41,653 bases of DNA from Roseovarius sp. UBA6167 (GTDB lineage Bacteria > Pseudomonadota > Alphaproteobacteria > Rhodobacterales > Rhodobacteraceae), in contig DIUD01000043.1 of assembly GCA_002428225.1 (NCBI GenBank), positions 1-41,653 of the forward strand, given 5' to 3'. Below, piece after piece: positions 25,134 through 32,404 of this stretch (position 1 is its first letter; each line of letters starts with the position of its first letter). The notes under the pieces are model-generated. The model ran no database searches and was not told the origin of the DNA. It worked only from the letters and a program-made list of their open reading frames with translations. Position numbers and translations under genes: made by a program.

Positions 25134-26441
25134 TCACAGCTTGCGGATCTTCAGCCGGGTCAGGCGGTTGTCCTTGCGCGCCATCACCTGAAACCGGAAG
25201 CCGTGGAAGATGAACACCTGGTCCACCGAGGGGATCATCTGCGCCTCGTGGATGACGAGGCCCGCGACGGTATTGGCGGCCTCGTCGGGCAACTGCCAGT
25301 CGAGTGCGCGGTTGAGGTCGCGGATGGTCATCGAGCCATCGACGAGGTAATCGCCGTCGGGGGTTCGGCGCAGGCTGTGTTCGATTTCCGTGTCGAATTC
25401 GTCCGTGATCTCTCCAACGATCTCTTCGAGGATATCCTCCAGCGTGATGAGGCCCTGCAACGCGCCGTATTCGTCCACCACCAGCGCGAAATGGCTGCGC
25501 ATCCGCAGGAACTGGCGCATCTGGTCATCAAGCGTGGTGGTCTCGGGAACGAAATAGGGTTCGCGCGCGATGGATCGGATGTCGAACTCCGCCAGCGCCG
25601 CGGCGCCCTTGCCGCTCTCGACGGTCAGCTCGTATATGGCGCGCAACAGATCCCTTGCGTGGATCACGCCGATGATGTTGTCGGGATCGTCCTGATAGAG
25701 TGGCAGGCGGGTGTGATTGCTGCGCAGACACTGTTCGAGGATCGCCTGCGGTTCGCCCCCGGCGTCGATCATCTCGATGCGCGAGCGATGGAGCATGATC
25801 TCCTCGATCGTGCGCTCGCCCAGATCGAGCGCGCCCAGGATACGGTCGCGGTCTTCCTTTTCCATGACGCCTTCGGAATGGCCGAGATAGAGCGCGCCCG
25901 CGATTTCCTCGCGCACGGCATGGATATGGCCGTCGGCATCGGCTTGCACGCCAAAGCCGCGCAGGATGAGGCGCACCAGCCAGCGCACGGCGCTCACCAT
26001 CGGATCGAAGATGCGGATCACCCAGACGATAAGCGGCGCGGTGCGCGCCGCCGCCGTCTCGGCATTGGTGATGGCATAGGTCTTGGGCAGCACCTCGGCG
26101 AAGATCAGCACCAGAAGCGTCATCACCAACGTGGCAAGCGCCACGCCGCTCTCGCCGAAGATCCGGGTGAAAAGCGCGGTGGCGAGCGAGGCGGCGAGAA
26201 TGTTGACGAGGTTGTTGCCCAGAAGCACCGAGCCGATAAGCCGCTCGTTGTCCTCGGTGATGCGCAGCGCGGTGGCGGCCCCGTTCGACCCCCTTTCGGC
26301 CTGCGCGCGCAATTTCGCCCGCGAGGCCGCCGTCAATGCCGTCTCGCTGCCCGAAAAGAACCCCGACAGCACCAGAAGCCCGAGGATCGCCCCTACGGTG
26401 ATCCAGAACGTCAGGTCGAGCGCGGCCATGTTCGCATGCAT
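25134..26441 (-). CDS. CNNM/CorC-HlyC-type membrane protein (DUF21-CBS-transporter-associated domain)
   Basis: This 435-residue protein has an N-terminal DUF21 membrane domain (about residues 1-190; helices near 10-30, 60-85, 93-115, 125-145), a CBS pair (about 205-330; VMEKEDRDRILGALDLGERTIEEIM and FALVVDEYGALQGLITLEDILEEIVGEI), and a C-terminal CorC_HlyC domain (about 345-430). Such proteins take part in Mg2+/Co2+ export or tolerance. GGGGGA 8 bases before the ATG at 26441 decides the start over in-frame ATGs further upstream. A promoter and a palindrome lie just upstream, so it may be metal- or stress-regulated. Confidence 0.88.
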   Translation of the reverse strand: MHANMAALDLTFWITVGAILGLLVLSGFFSGSETALTAASRAKLRAQAERGSNGAATALRITEDNERLIGSVLLGNNLVNILAASLATALFTRIFGESGVALATLVMTLLVLIFAEVLPKTYAITNAETAAARTAPLIVWVIRIFDPMVSAVRWLVRLILRGFGVQADADGHIHAVREEIAGALYLGHSEGVMEKEDRDRILGALDLGERTIEEIMLHRSRIEMIDAGGEPQAILEQCLRSNHTRLPLYQDDPDNIIGVIHARDLLRAIYELTVESGKGAAALAEFDIRSIAREPYFVPETTTLDDQMRQFLRMRSHFALVVDEYGALQGLITLEDILEEIVGEITDEFDTEIEHSLRRTPDGDYLVDGSMTIRDLNRALDWQLPDEAANTVAGLVIHEAQMIPSVDQVFIFHGFRFQVMARKDNRLTRLKIRKL

Positions 26442-26451
26442 TCGCCAAATC

Positions 26452-26497
26452 CCCCGTTTAACGGGGTTGTTATGAGGCCTTGGCGGCGCACAGGCAA
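26452..26497 (-). promoter_or_regulatory. Candidate promoter with operator-like palindrome for the CNNM gene
   Basis: On the minus strand TTGCCT (26497-26492) and CATAAC (26474-26469) are 17 bases apart. The expected start falls near 26462, inside a 15-base near-perfect palindrome CCCCGTTAAACGGGG (26466-26452) of 7-bp arms and one central base. It ends 11 bases before the start codon, so it could be an operator or a 5'-UTR hairpin. Confidence 0.5.
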
Positions 26498-26593
26498 GGC
26501 GCTCGGTGCCGCCGGGCATGGTGCTGGCGGGTTGCAACCGGGCAGGGTTGGGCTTAGCCTGCGGATGATCTGTTAGCGGTATCGGAGGGGGGG

Positions 26594-27994
26594 ATGGGCA
26601 AGGCACGGATCGGCGTTTTCGGGCTGGGCACCATGGGCCGCGCGCTGGCGCTCAACATGGCCGAGCGGGGGATCGAGGTGGCGGTCGCCAACCGCGAAGC
26701 CGACTGGGTCGCGCCGTTCATAGACGCGGCAGGGCCGCTCGCGGCGTATATTCATCCACATGAAAGCATCGAGGATTTCGTCAGGGGCCTGCGATCTCCG
26801 CGAATCGTCCTGTTCATGATCCCATCGGGCGCGCCGATGGATATGATGCTGCAGGAGATCGTGCCGCTGCTTGCCCCCGGCGATATCGTGATCGATGGCG
26901 GCAATGCCGATTTCCACGACACCCGCCGCCGCGCCGGGGATCTGGCGGCACGGCAGTTGCATTTCGTCGGTCTCGGCGTCTCGGGCGGGGCGGCGGGCGC
27001 GCGCCACGGCCCCTCGATGATGATGGGCGGCAGCGCCGAGGCCTGGGCGCAGATCGCCCCCATCCTCACCGCCATCGCCGCGCGCCACGAGGGCAGCCCC
27101 TGCGTCGCGCATCTCGGCCCCGACGGGGCGGGGCATTTCGTCAAGACGGTGCATAACGGCATCGAATATGCCGACATGCAGATCATCGCCGAGATCTACG
27201 GCCTGATGCGCAACGGTGCCGCGCTCTCGCCGACCGAGATCGCGGCGGTGTTCGCGGGTTGGAACGAGGGGCCGCTGCGCTCTTACCTTGTCGGGATCAC
27301 GGCCGAGGTGCTCGCCACCTGCGACCCCGAGACCGGGCACCCGCTGGTCGATGTCATCACGGACGCGGCCGGGCAGAAGGGCACCGGGCGCTGGACGGTG
27401 ATCGAGGCGCTGCGGCTGGGCCAATCGGCCAGCGTGATCGAGGCCGCCGTGGGCGCGCGCGCCTGGTCGGCGGAAAAGGCGACACGGCAAGAGGCCGAGC
27501 GGGTTCTGGGCGGCGCCGTGGGCGCGATCACGGCCAGCCACGAGGCGATGGCAGAGGCGTTCCGGGCGGCGCGGATGCTGGCCTATGCACAGGGCTTTCG
27601 CGTCATGGCGGCGGCCTCGGACGAATACGGCTGGGCGCTCGATCCCGCGCAGGTTGCGCGAATCTGGCGCGCGGGCTGCATCATCCGCGCCGACATGCTT
27701 GACGTGATCGCCAGGGCCTTTGCGGCGGGCGCGCCGCGCGGCGAGTTGATCCTTGTTCCGGGGATTGCGCGGGATCTGGCCGCGGGCCTGCCCGCGCTGC
27801 GGCAGGTGGTGGCCGGGGCGGTCCATGCGGGCCATGCGGTGCCGGCGCTCTCCGGGGCGCTGGCGTGGTATGACACGATGCGGCGCGGCCACGGCACGGC
27901 GGCGCTCATCCAGGCGCTGCGCGACCGGTTCGGCCATCACGGGTTCGAGCGGCTGGGGCAGGCGGGGTGGCATCATGGTCCGTGGCGGGAGTGA
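26594..27994 (+). CDS. gnd: 6-phosphogluconate dehydrogenase, decarboxylating
   Basis: This is a 466-residue cytosolic enzyme converting 6-phosphogluconate to ribulose-5-phosphate and CO2 with NADP+. The Rossmann motif is GLGTMG (10-15) followed by NR at 33-34 (NADP preference). Substrate loop: GVSGGAAGARHGPS (128-141). Catalytic residues are K184 in GHFVKTVHNGIEY and E191, with H187 and N188. DAAGQKGTGRWT is conserved. The length matches the long form. GGAGGGGGG directly precedes the ATG. It is divergent from the CNNM gene and ends 28 bases before a minus-strand terminator. No zwf or edd is in the window. Confidence 0.94.
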   Translation: MGKARIGVFGLGTMGRALALNMAERGIEVAVANREADWVAPFIDAAGPLAAYIHPHESIEDFVRGLRSPRIVLFMIPSGAPMDMMLQEIVPLLAPGDIVIDGGNADFHDTRRRAGDLAARQLHFVGLGVSGGAAGARHGPSMMMGGSAEAWAQIAPILTAIAARHEGSPCVAHLGPDGAGHFVKTVHNGIEYADMQIIAEIYGLMRNGAALSPTEIAAVFAGWNEGPLRSYLVGITAEVLATCDPETGHPLVDVITDAAGQKGTGRWTVIEALRLGQSASVIEAAVGARAWSAEKATRQEAERVLGGAVGAITASHEAMAEAFRAARMLAYAQGFRVMAAASDEYGWALDPAQVARIWRAGCIIRADMLDVIARAFAAGAPRGELILVPGIARDLAAGLPALRQVVAGAVHAGHAVPALSGALAWYDTMRRGHGTAALIQALRDRFGHHGFERLGQAGWHHGPWRE

Positions 27995-28022
27995 GGGCAG
28001 CCTTGCCTGATGGCGCGGCGGC

Positions 28023-28051
28023 AAAAAAAAGGCCGAGCACTAAGCTCGGCC
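28023..28051 (-). terminator. Strong rho-independent terminator on the minus strand
   Basis: An 8-bp perfect stem GGCCGAGC / GCTCGGCC with a 5-base loop is followed on the minus strand by eight T residues (28030-28023). On the plus strand no T-run follows, so it does not serve gnd. No minus-strand protein gene ends here, which implies a small transcript. Confidence 0.7.
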
Positions 28052-28152
28052 ATAGTCCAACAGGGAGGTATGCCAGTGCCCGCGCATGCGCCGCCACTTG
28101 CATCCACCCAAATAAAAGCGGCACCTTCATCAATCAAGGGAAATGGTGCCGC
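28023..28152 (-). ncRNA. Candidate minus-strand small RNA after gnd
   Basis: Between gnd and the MATE gene the minus strand carries two hairpins. GCGGCACC/GGTGCCGC (28152-28145 with 28125-28118, 19-base loop) is followed by TTTTATTT. About 65 bases on comes the strong terminator at 28051-28023. A CCTCCC motif (anti-Shine-Dalgarno-like, near 28068) lies between them. The one minus-strand frame spanning this area runs straight through the terminator, so it is not a plausible protein. The 5' end and promoter are not resolved. Coordinates mark the structured part only. Confidence 0.35.
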
Positions 28153-28287
28153 AGGTGCAGCATGGCCGATATGCGTTATGTGCATGGCTGGCCTGTCGGG
28201 TGGTGAGGGCGCGCGCAGTTCGCCGCTGCATCGGCGCCGCCCCGGTGCAGCGCCTGAACAATGGCGGATGGCGCGTCTCGTGCCCCC
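28153..28287. other. Rest of the gnd-MATE intergenic region
   Basis: No gene is supported. It should contain the promoter of any minus-strand small RNA, but I cannot point to convincing hexamers. Confidence 0.3.
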
Positions 28288-28316
28288 TTGTGCGCGTCGC
28301 GCGCTGCGGGCATAGG
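28288..28316 (+). promoter_or_regulatory. Candidate MATE gene promoter
   Basis: TTGTGC (28288-28293), 17 bases, then CATAGG (28311-28316). The start would fall at about 28323, one or two bases before the ATG. No ribosome-binding site is visible, so the mRNA may be nearly leaderless. Confidence 0.35.
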
Positions 28317-28324
28317 CCGTTTCA

Positions 28325-29686
28325 ATGTCCCGCCCCAGCTATCGCCAGCATATGCGCGCCATCCTCGGCCTCGGCCTGCCGCTGATCGGCAGCCATGTCG
28401 CGCAGTTCGCCATCGCGCTCACCGATGCGGTCATGCTGGGCTGGTATTCGGTCGAGGCGCTGGCGGCCGAGGTTCTGGGTGGCACGCTTTTCTTCGTTCT
28501 CTTCATCATGGGGTCGGGATTCGCCTGGGCGGTAATGCCGATGGTGGCCTCGGCCGCGTCGTCGGGCGAGGCGGCGCAGGTCCGGCGGGTGACACGCATG
28601 GGGCTCTGGGCCTCGGCGTTTTTCGGGCTGCTCACCCTGCCCGCGATGCTGGGGGCAAGGGCGGTGTTCGGCTGGCTGGGGCAGGCGCCCGCCACCTCGG
28701 CGCTGGCGGCCGATTACCTTGGCATCGCCGGCTGGGCCATATTGCCCGCGCTCATGGTGATGGTGCTCAAATCCTGTCTTGCCGCGCTTGAACGCACCGC
28801 CGTGGTGCTATGGGTGACGCTCGCGGCGGTGGCGCTCAACATCGTGATCAATTACGCGCTCATCTTCGGCAATTTCGGTATGCCCGAGATGGGTGTGCGC
28901 GGCGCGGCATTGGCCTCGCTCATGGTCAACCTCGCCGCGATGGCGGCGCTGGTGGCCCATGTCATCCGTGTCATGCCCGAACATGCGATCTTTCGGCGGC
29001 TCTGGCGGCCCGACTGGGAGGCTTTGGGCCGCGTCTTTCGCCTTGGCTGGCCGATCGGGCTGACCAACCTCGCCGAGATGGGCCTTTTCGCCGCGGCCTC
29101 GGTGATGATGGGTTGGCTCGGCACGCTGCCGCTGGCGGCGCATGGCATCGCGCTTCAGGTCACGTCGGTGATGTTCATGGTCCATCTGGGCCTGTCGAAT
29201 GTGGCCACGGTGCGCGCGGGCCAGGCGCAGGGGCGCGGCGATATCGAGGGCCTGCGCGACGGGGCGAAGGTGGTGCTGGCGGTTTCAGGCACGGTGGCGC
29301 TGCTGACGGTCATCGTGTTCCTGGCCGTGCCCGAGGTGCTGATCGGCCTGTTTCTGTCGCCCGATGATCCGGATCGCGCGGCGGTCATTGCCATTGGCGT
29401 GACGCTTCTGGCGGCGGCGGCGCTGTTTCAGGTGGTGGACGCCGCGCAGGTCATGGCGCTTGGCCTGTCGCGCGGGGTGCAGGATACGCGCGTGCCCATG
29501 GTGATCGCGGCGCTGAGTTACTGGGCCGTCGGCGCGCCGGTGAGCTATCTTCTGGGCTTTGTCCTGGGCCTCGGTGGTCCCGGCATCTGGCTGGGGCTGG
29601 CGGCGGGGCTGGCTCTGGCGGGGGTGTTCATGCTGGCGCGGTTCTGGGGCTGGTCGGTGCCGCGCCCCGAGGCGCAGCGCCGCTAA
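28325..29686 (+). CDS. MATE-family efflux transporter
   Basis: This 453-residue inner-membrane protein has about 12 hydrophobic helices in two MatE halves (about residues 10-215 and 235-440). Conserved features are LGLPLIGSHVAQFAIALTDAVMLGWYS in helix 1 and FRLGWPIGLTNLAEMGLF at the start of the second half. It resembles the NorM/DinF branch, exporting drugs or metabolites with Na+ or H+ influx. The substrate is not deducible. The ATG lacks a ribosome-binding site. The gene ends beside a truncated aminotransferase fragment on the opposite strand. Confidence 0.9.
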   Translation: MSRPSYRQHMRAILGLGLPLIGSHVAQFAIALTDAVMLGWYSVEALAAEVLGGTLFFVLFIMGSGFAWAVMPMVASAASSGEAAQVRRVTRMGLWASAFFGLLTLPAMLGARAVFGWLGQAPATSALAADYLGIAGWAILPALMVMVLKSCLAALERTAVVLWVTLAAVALNIVINYALIFGNFGMPEMGVRGAALASLMVNLAAMAALVAHVIRVMPEHAIFRRLWRPDWEALGRVFRLGWPIGLTNLAEMGLFAAASVMMGWLGTLPLAAHGIALQVTSVMFMVHLGLSNVATVRAGQAQGRGDIEGLRDGAKVVLAVSGTVALLTVIVFLAVPEVLIGLFLSPDDPDRAAVIAIGVTLLAAAALFQVVDAAQVMALGLSRGVQDTRVPMVIAALSYWAVGAPVSYLLGFVLGLGGPGIWLGLAAGLALAGVFMLARFWGWSVPRPEAQRR

Positions 29687-29699
29687 CCCGCGCGCGGCC

Positions 29700-30082
29700 C
29701 CCTCACCCTGCACATGGGCAAGCCATGCGCCATCGCGCAGCGCCGCGGCAATGGCCGCGCCCGGCACCCATGATCCCATCGGATTGTCGGGATTGGCGAA
29801 ATAGACGAGCCTGGCATCCACCTCATGCGCGCGGGCGATGAGCGCGGGCAGATCCTCGGTATCGCCGGCATAAGGCACCTTGTGCAGCACACCGCCAAAG
29901 CCCGCCACATGGTAGTTGAATGTCGGATACGCCCCGTCCGATTTCACCACCGCGTCGCCGGGGACCACAAGCAGCCGCACCAGATTGCCCAGAAGGCCGT
30001 CGATCCCGTCCCCCACCATCACGTTCTCCAGCGTCACGCCGAGATGCGCGGCCAGCGCCGCGCGCAGATCATGGCTTGTCGG
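29700..30082 (-). pseudogene. Truncated HisC-like PLP aminotransferase, broken by an IS
   Basis: The minus strand reads NPTSHDLRAALAAHLGVTLE, then NVMVGDGIDGLLGNLVRLLV, SDGAYPTFNYHVAGFGGVLH and FANPDNPMGSW, the N-central part of a histidinol-phosphate-aminotransferase-like enzyme. The N-terminal 80 or so residues are missing: homology starts exactly where the IS3-type left end begins (30083). The C-terminal half with the PLP lysine is also missing: homology fades near AIAAALRDG (about 29740) and a stop follows. The gene is therefore dead. The exact left limit is uncertain. An intact hisC lies at 34030, so histidine synthesis is not implied to be lost. Confidence 0.75.
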
Positions 30083-30106
30083 GTTGAACCAGACCGGGTT
30101 TGCCGG
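30083..30106 (+). repeat. Left terminal repeat of the IS3-family remnant
   Basis: TGAACCAGACCGGGTTTGCC begins with TG, as IS3 ends do, and resembles the ends (TGAACC...CCGGGTTTTCCGGAG) that I know from elements whose OrfA starts MTK..SRFS. It sits 50 bases before the OrfA start. No right-end copy was found nearby. Confidence 0.5.
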
Positions 30107-30132
30107 AGAGCAAAAAGCTCGGAAGGTAAGCC

Positions 30133-30316
30133 ATGACCAAAGGAAACCCAGGAAGCCGTTTTTCGACAGAGGTGCGTGCGCGTGCGGTGCGCATGGTTCT
30201 TGAGAATGAAGCGGATTATAAATCACGATCGCAGGCGCTTGCCGCCCGCAATCCCGACCGCGACCGGCTGACCCATCATAGCGATCGCGGCGTCCAGTCC
30301 CTGTCGATCAAGTATC
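30133..30316 (+). pseudogene. IS3-family transposase remnant with internal deletion (OrfA head joined to OrfB tail)
   Basis: The frame starts MTKGNPGSRFSTEVRARAVR and MVLENEADYKSRS, the first 30 or so residues of an IS3 OrfA. It then jumps to ALAARNPDRDRLTHHSDRGV and QSLSIKY, the OrfB segment around the second catalytic Asp (HSDRG). Everything between, most of OrfA and two thirds of OrfB, is gone, and homology stops again after SIKY at about 30316. The frame stays open beyond that by chance into IS256 debris. The element cannot transpose by itself. Confidence 0.75.
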
Positions 30317-30318
30317 GC

Positions 30319-30390
30319 GTGCAGCACTTTCATCGTCTTATGGACCCAACAGCGCTGCTCCCTGGTCGTAGCAAACACCTCGCGCAGGGC
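30319..30390 (-). pseudogene. IS256-family (mutator-type) transposase remnant
   Basis: Read on the minus strand, the segment gives ALREVFATTREQRCWVHKTM and KVLH. The TR.QRCWVHKT.NVL pattern is diagnostic of IS256-family transposases. Just upstream, WKA appears one frame away, separated by a 7-base insertion (GGACGGC), so the frame is also broken. Only about 25 codons survive, directly abutting the IS3 remnant on the opposite strand. Confidence 0.7.
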
Positions 30391-30630
30391 CGTCCGCCTT
30401 CCACCTTTGCCCTATTGCGTGCCGGTCGATCATGCCACCATCGGTAATCCCAGCCGCTACGACAGGGAATCCTCTCTGGCCGAGCCATACCCCCGCAGGC
30501 GAGCACCAACCGGCCCGATTCAGGTATCGTTGCACATGTCCATAGCTGGACGGGCCGTCGCCCTGCGCGGGGCGCGGTGGCCTGTTTCGGCCTCGACTCT
30601 TGCCGCGCGCCGTGACAGGTCGCCATGGCA
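30391..30630. other. Unrecognised stretch before bluE
   Basis: No gene is supported. It probably contains further insertion debris and the bluE promoter. I searched by eye for the cobalamin-riboswitch core (GCCACTG and its partner) on both strands and saw none. Confidence 0.35.
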
Positions 30631-30643
30631 AATGGAGGGGCCG

Positions 30644-31462
30644 ATGCGGGACGGGCGCGCGTCTTTGGGCCGGCAGGCGGTGCGTGTGCCGGGCCATTTC
30701 GGAGAATGGATGCAGGGGCGGCTGGGGCCTGAAGGGCCGGTCGCCCTTGTGACATTGTGCTGTCCCGTGCTCGGGGTGCGCGCGCCGGGAGGCGAGATAC
30801 GGCTTGCGGAGTTATTCCCCGAGGTGCGGCTGGCGGGGTTTGCCGCCGCGCTGGGGCTTTGCGGCGACGGGCCGGGTGACTGGCCGGATCTGTCGTGCGA
30901 CATGCCCCTGGGCGCGGGCGCGGGGGCCTCGACCGCGTGCCTGGTGGCGGCGGCGCGGGCCTGCGGGTTCGACGGCGCGCCCGAGCGGCTGGCGCGGGCC
31001 TGTCTGGCGGTGGAGGGCGCGAGCGATCCGTTGATGTATCCCGCCCCCGACCGGCTGCTCTGGGCGTCGCGCGAGGGGCGGGTTCTGGCGGCGCTGCCGC
31101 CGGTGCCGCGCGCCGAGATCGTCGGTGGCTACTGGGGCGCGTCGGTGGCGACCGATCCCGAAGACGTGGATTTTCCCGACATATCCGATCTGGTCACGGC
31201 CTGGCGCGGCGGCGGCGATCTGGCGCTTCTGGCGGGGCTGGCGAGCGAGGCCGCGCGGCGCGCGGACGCGCGGCGCGGGCCGGGCGATCCGGTGGCGGGG
31301 CTGGCGCGCGATCTGGGCGCGCTGGGCCATGCGCGGGCCTATACCGGGGCGGCGCGGGCGCTGGTCTTTGCCCCCGGCACGGTGCCCGAGGGTGCCGGGG
31401 CGGTGCTGCGCGAGGCGGGGCTGAAGGGGGTCTTTCGTTTTGCCACGGGCGGCGCGGGATGA
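30644..31462 (+). CDS. bluE: L-threonine kinase-like GHMP kinase (BluE/PduX)
   Basis: This 272-residue GHMP-superfamily kinase carries the ATP loop PLGAGAGASTA near residues 88-98 and the N-terminal VRVPGHFGEWMQGRLGP typical of PduX/BluE. PduX phosphorylates L-threonine to L-threonine-O-3-phosphate, the precursor of the aminopropanol arm of cobalamin. The next genes (cobD and cobC) use the product of that path, which strongly supports the role. GGAGGGG 3 bases before the ATG at 30644 fixes the start over the in-frame ATG at 30632 and those further upstream. Its stop overlaps the cobD start (ATGA, 31459-31462). Confidence 0.85.
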   Translation: MRDGRASLGRQAVRVPGHFGEWMQGRLGPEGPVALVTLCCPVLGVRAPGGEIRLAELFPEVRLAGFAAALGLCGDGPGDWPDLSCDMPLGAGAGASTACLVAAARACGFDGAPERLARACLAVEGASDPLMYPAPDRLLWASREGRVLAALPPVPRAEIVGGYWGASVATDPEDVDFPDISDLVTAWRGGGDLALLAGLASEAARRADARRGPGDPVAGLARDLGALGHARAYTGAARALVFAPGTVPEGAGAVLREAGLKGVFRFATGGAG

Positions 31463-32397
31463 GCTTTGCGGGCATGATGCTGGTGGCGCTGGCGATTGAT
31501 CTCGGTATCGGCTGGCCCGGCTGGCTTCATGCGCGGATCGGGCATCCGGTGACGTGGCTGGGGGCCGTGATTTCGGCGCTCGAGGCGCGGTGCAACGGCG
31601 GCAACAGGACCAGACGCATCGGTATGGGCGCGCTTTGCGTGGTGCTGGTTCTGGCGGTGGCGGTGGTTCCTGCGCTGGCGGTTCAATGGCGCTTGCCGGA
31701 CGGGATCCCGGGCGTGATCCTCGGCGGCGTGCTGGCCTGGCCGCTGATTGCGCTGCGCGCGATGCACGCGCATGTGGCCGCTGTCGCCGCGCCGCTGGCG
31801 AGGGGCGATCTGGCGGGGGCGCGCGCGGCGGTGGCGATGATCGTGGGGCGCGATCCGGGCGCGCTCGACGAGGCGGGCGTGGCGCGCGCGGCGATCGAGA
31901 GCCTGGCCGAGAATACCGGCGACGGGATCGTGGCGCCGGTGTTCTGGGGCGTGGTGGCGGGGCTGCCGGGGATCGCGGCCTACAAGGCGGCAAACACGCT
32001 CGATTCGATGATCGGGCATCGCAATGACCGCTTTGAGGCCTTTGGCAAGGCGGCCGCACGGCTAGACGATCTGGCGAACCTGATCCCCGCGCGGCTGACG
32101 GGGCTGCTTTTCGCGCTGGCCGCGCCGTTTCAGGCGGGGCGCGCGCTGCGGGTGATGGCGCGCGACGCGCGGGCGCACCGCTCGCCCAACGCGGGCTGGT
32201 CCGAGGCGGCGATGGCGGGGGCGCTGGGCGTGCGCCTGTCGGGGCCGCGCGCCTATGGCGACAGGGTGAGCGAGGAGCCGTGGCTCAACGGCGCCGCGCG
32301 CGATCCGGGGGCAGGCGACGTGCGGCGCGCGCTGCGGCTCTATGCCCGCGCGATGGCGCTGATGGCGCTTGCGCTGAGCGCGCTGTGGCTGGTCTAA
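31459..32397 (+). CDS. cobD: Adenosylcobinamide-phosphate synthase (CobD/CbiB)
   Basis: This 312-residue inner-membrane protein has several hydrophobic helices. The conserved blocks are RIGHPVTWLGAVISALE near 28-44, ARAAIESLAENTGDGIVAPV (about 141-160), KAANTLDSMIGHRNDRFEAFG and RAHRSPNAGWSEAAMAGALG. It joins aminopropanol-phosphate to adenosylcobyric acid. This is the CobD of the Pseudomonas/Rhodobacter naming; the Salmonella gene called cobD is the decarboxylase instead. Coupled to bluE by ATGA; cobC follows after 7 bases. Confidence 0.93.
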   Translation: MSFAGMMLVALAIDLGIGWPGWLHARIGHPVTWLGAVISALEARCNGGNRTRRIGMGALCVVLVLAVAVVPALAVQWRLPDGIPGVILGGVLAWPLIALRAMHAHVAAVAAPLARGDLAGARAAVAMIVGRDPGALDEAGVARAAIESLAENTGDGIVAPVFWGVVAGLPGIAAYKAANTLDSMIGHRNDRFEAFGKAAARLDDLANLIPARLTGLLFALAAPFQAGRALRVMARDARAHRSPNAGWSEAAMAGALGVRLSGPRAYGDRVSEEPWLNGAARDPGAGDVRRALRLYARAMALMALALSALWLV

Positions 32398-32404
32398 GAC
32401 GCGA

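Noticed and set aside
25203..26576. Plus-strand open frame of 457 codons opposite the CNNM gene
   Set aside because: The CNNM protein has three recognisable domains in order. The plus frame has none and no ribosome-binding site.
27973..28185. 70-codon minus-strand open frame after gnd
   Set aside because: It runs through a strong terminator hairpin and its T-run and overlaps the gnd 3' end, so it cannot be translated from the transcript that the terminator defines.
30133..30447. 104-codon plus open frame starting MTKGNPGS
   Set aside because: Only the first 60 or so codons are IS3-derived, with an internal deletion. The rest is read-through of minus-strand IS256 debris, so it is not a real protein.
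30390..30643. Cobalamin riboswitch before bluE
   Set aside because: No B12-box-like GCCACTG core or partner sequence was seen on either strand. A covariance-model scan would be decisive.
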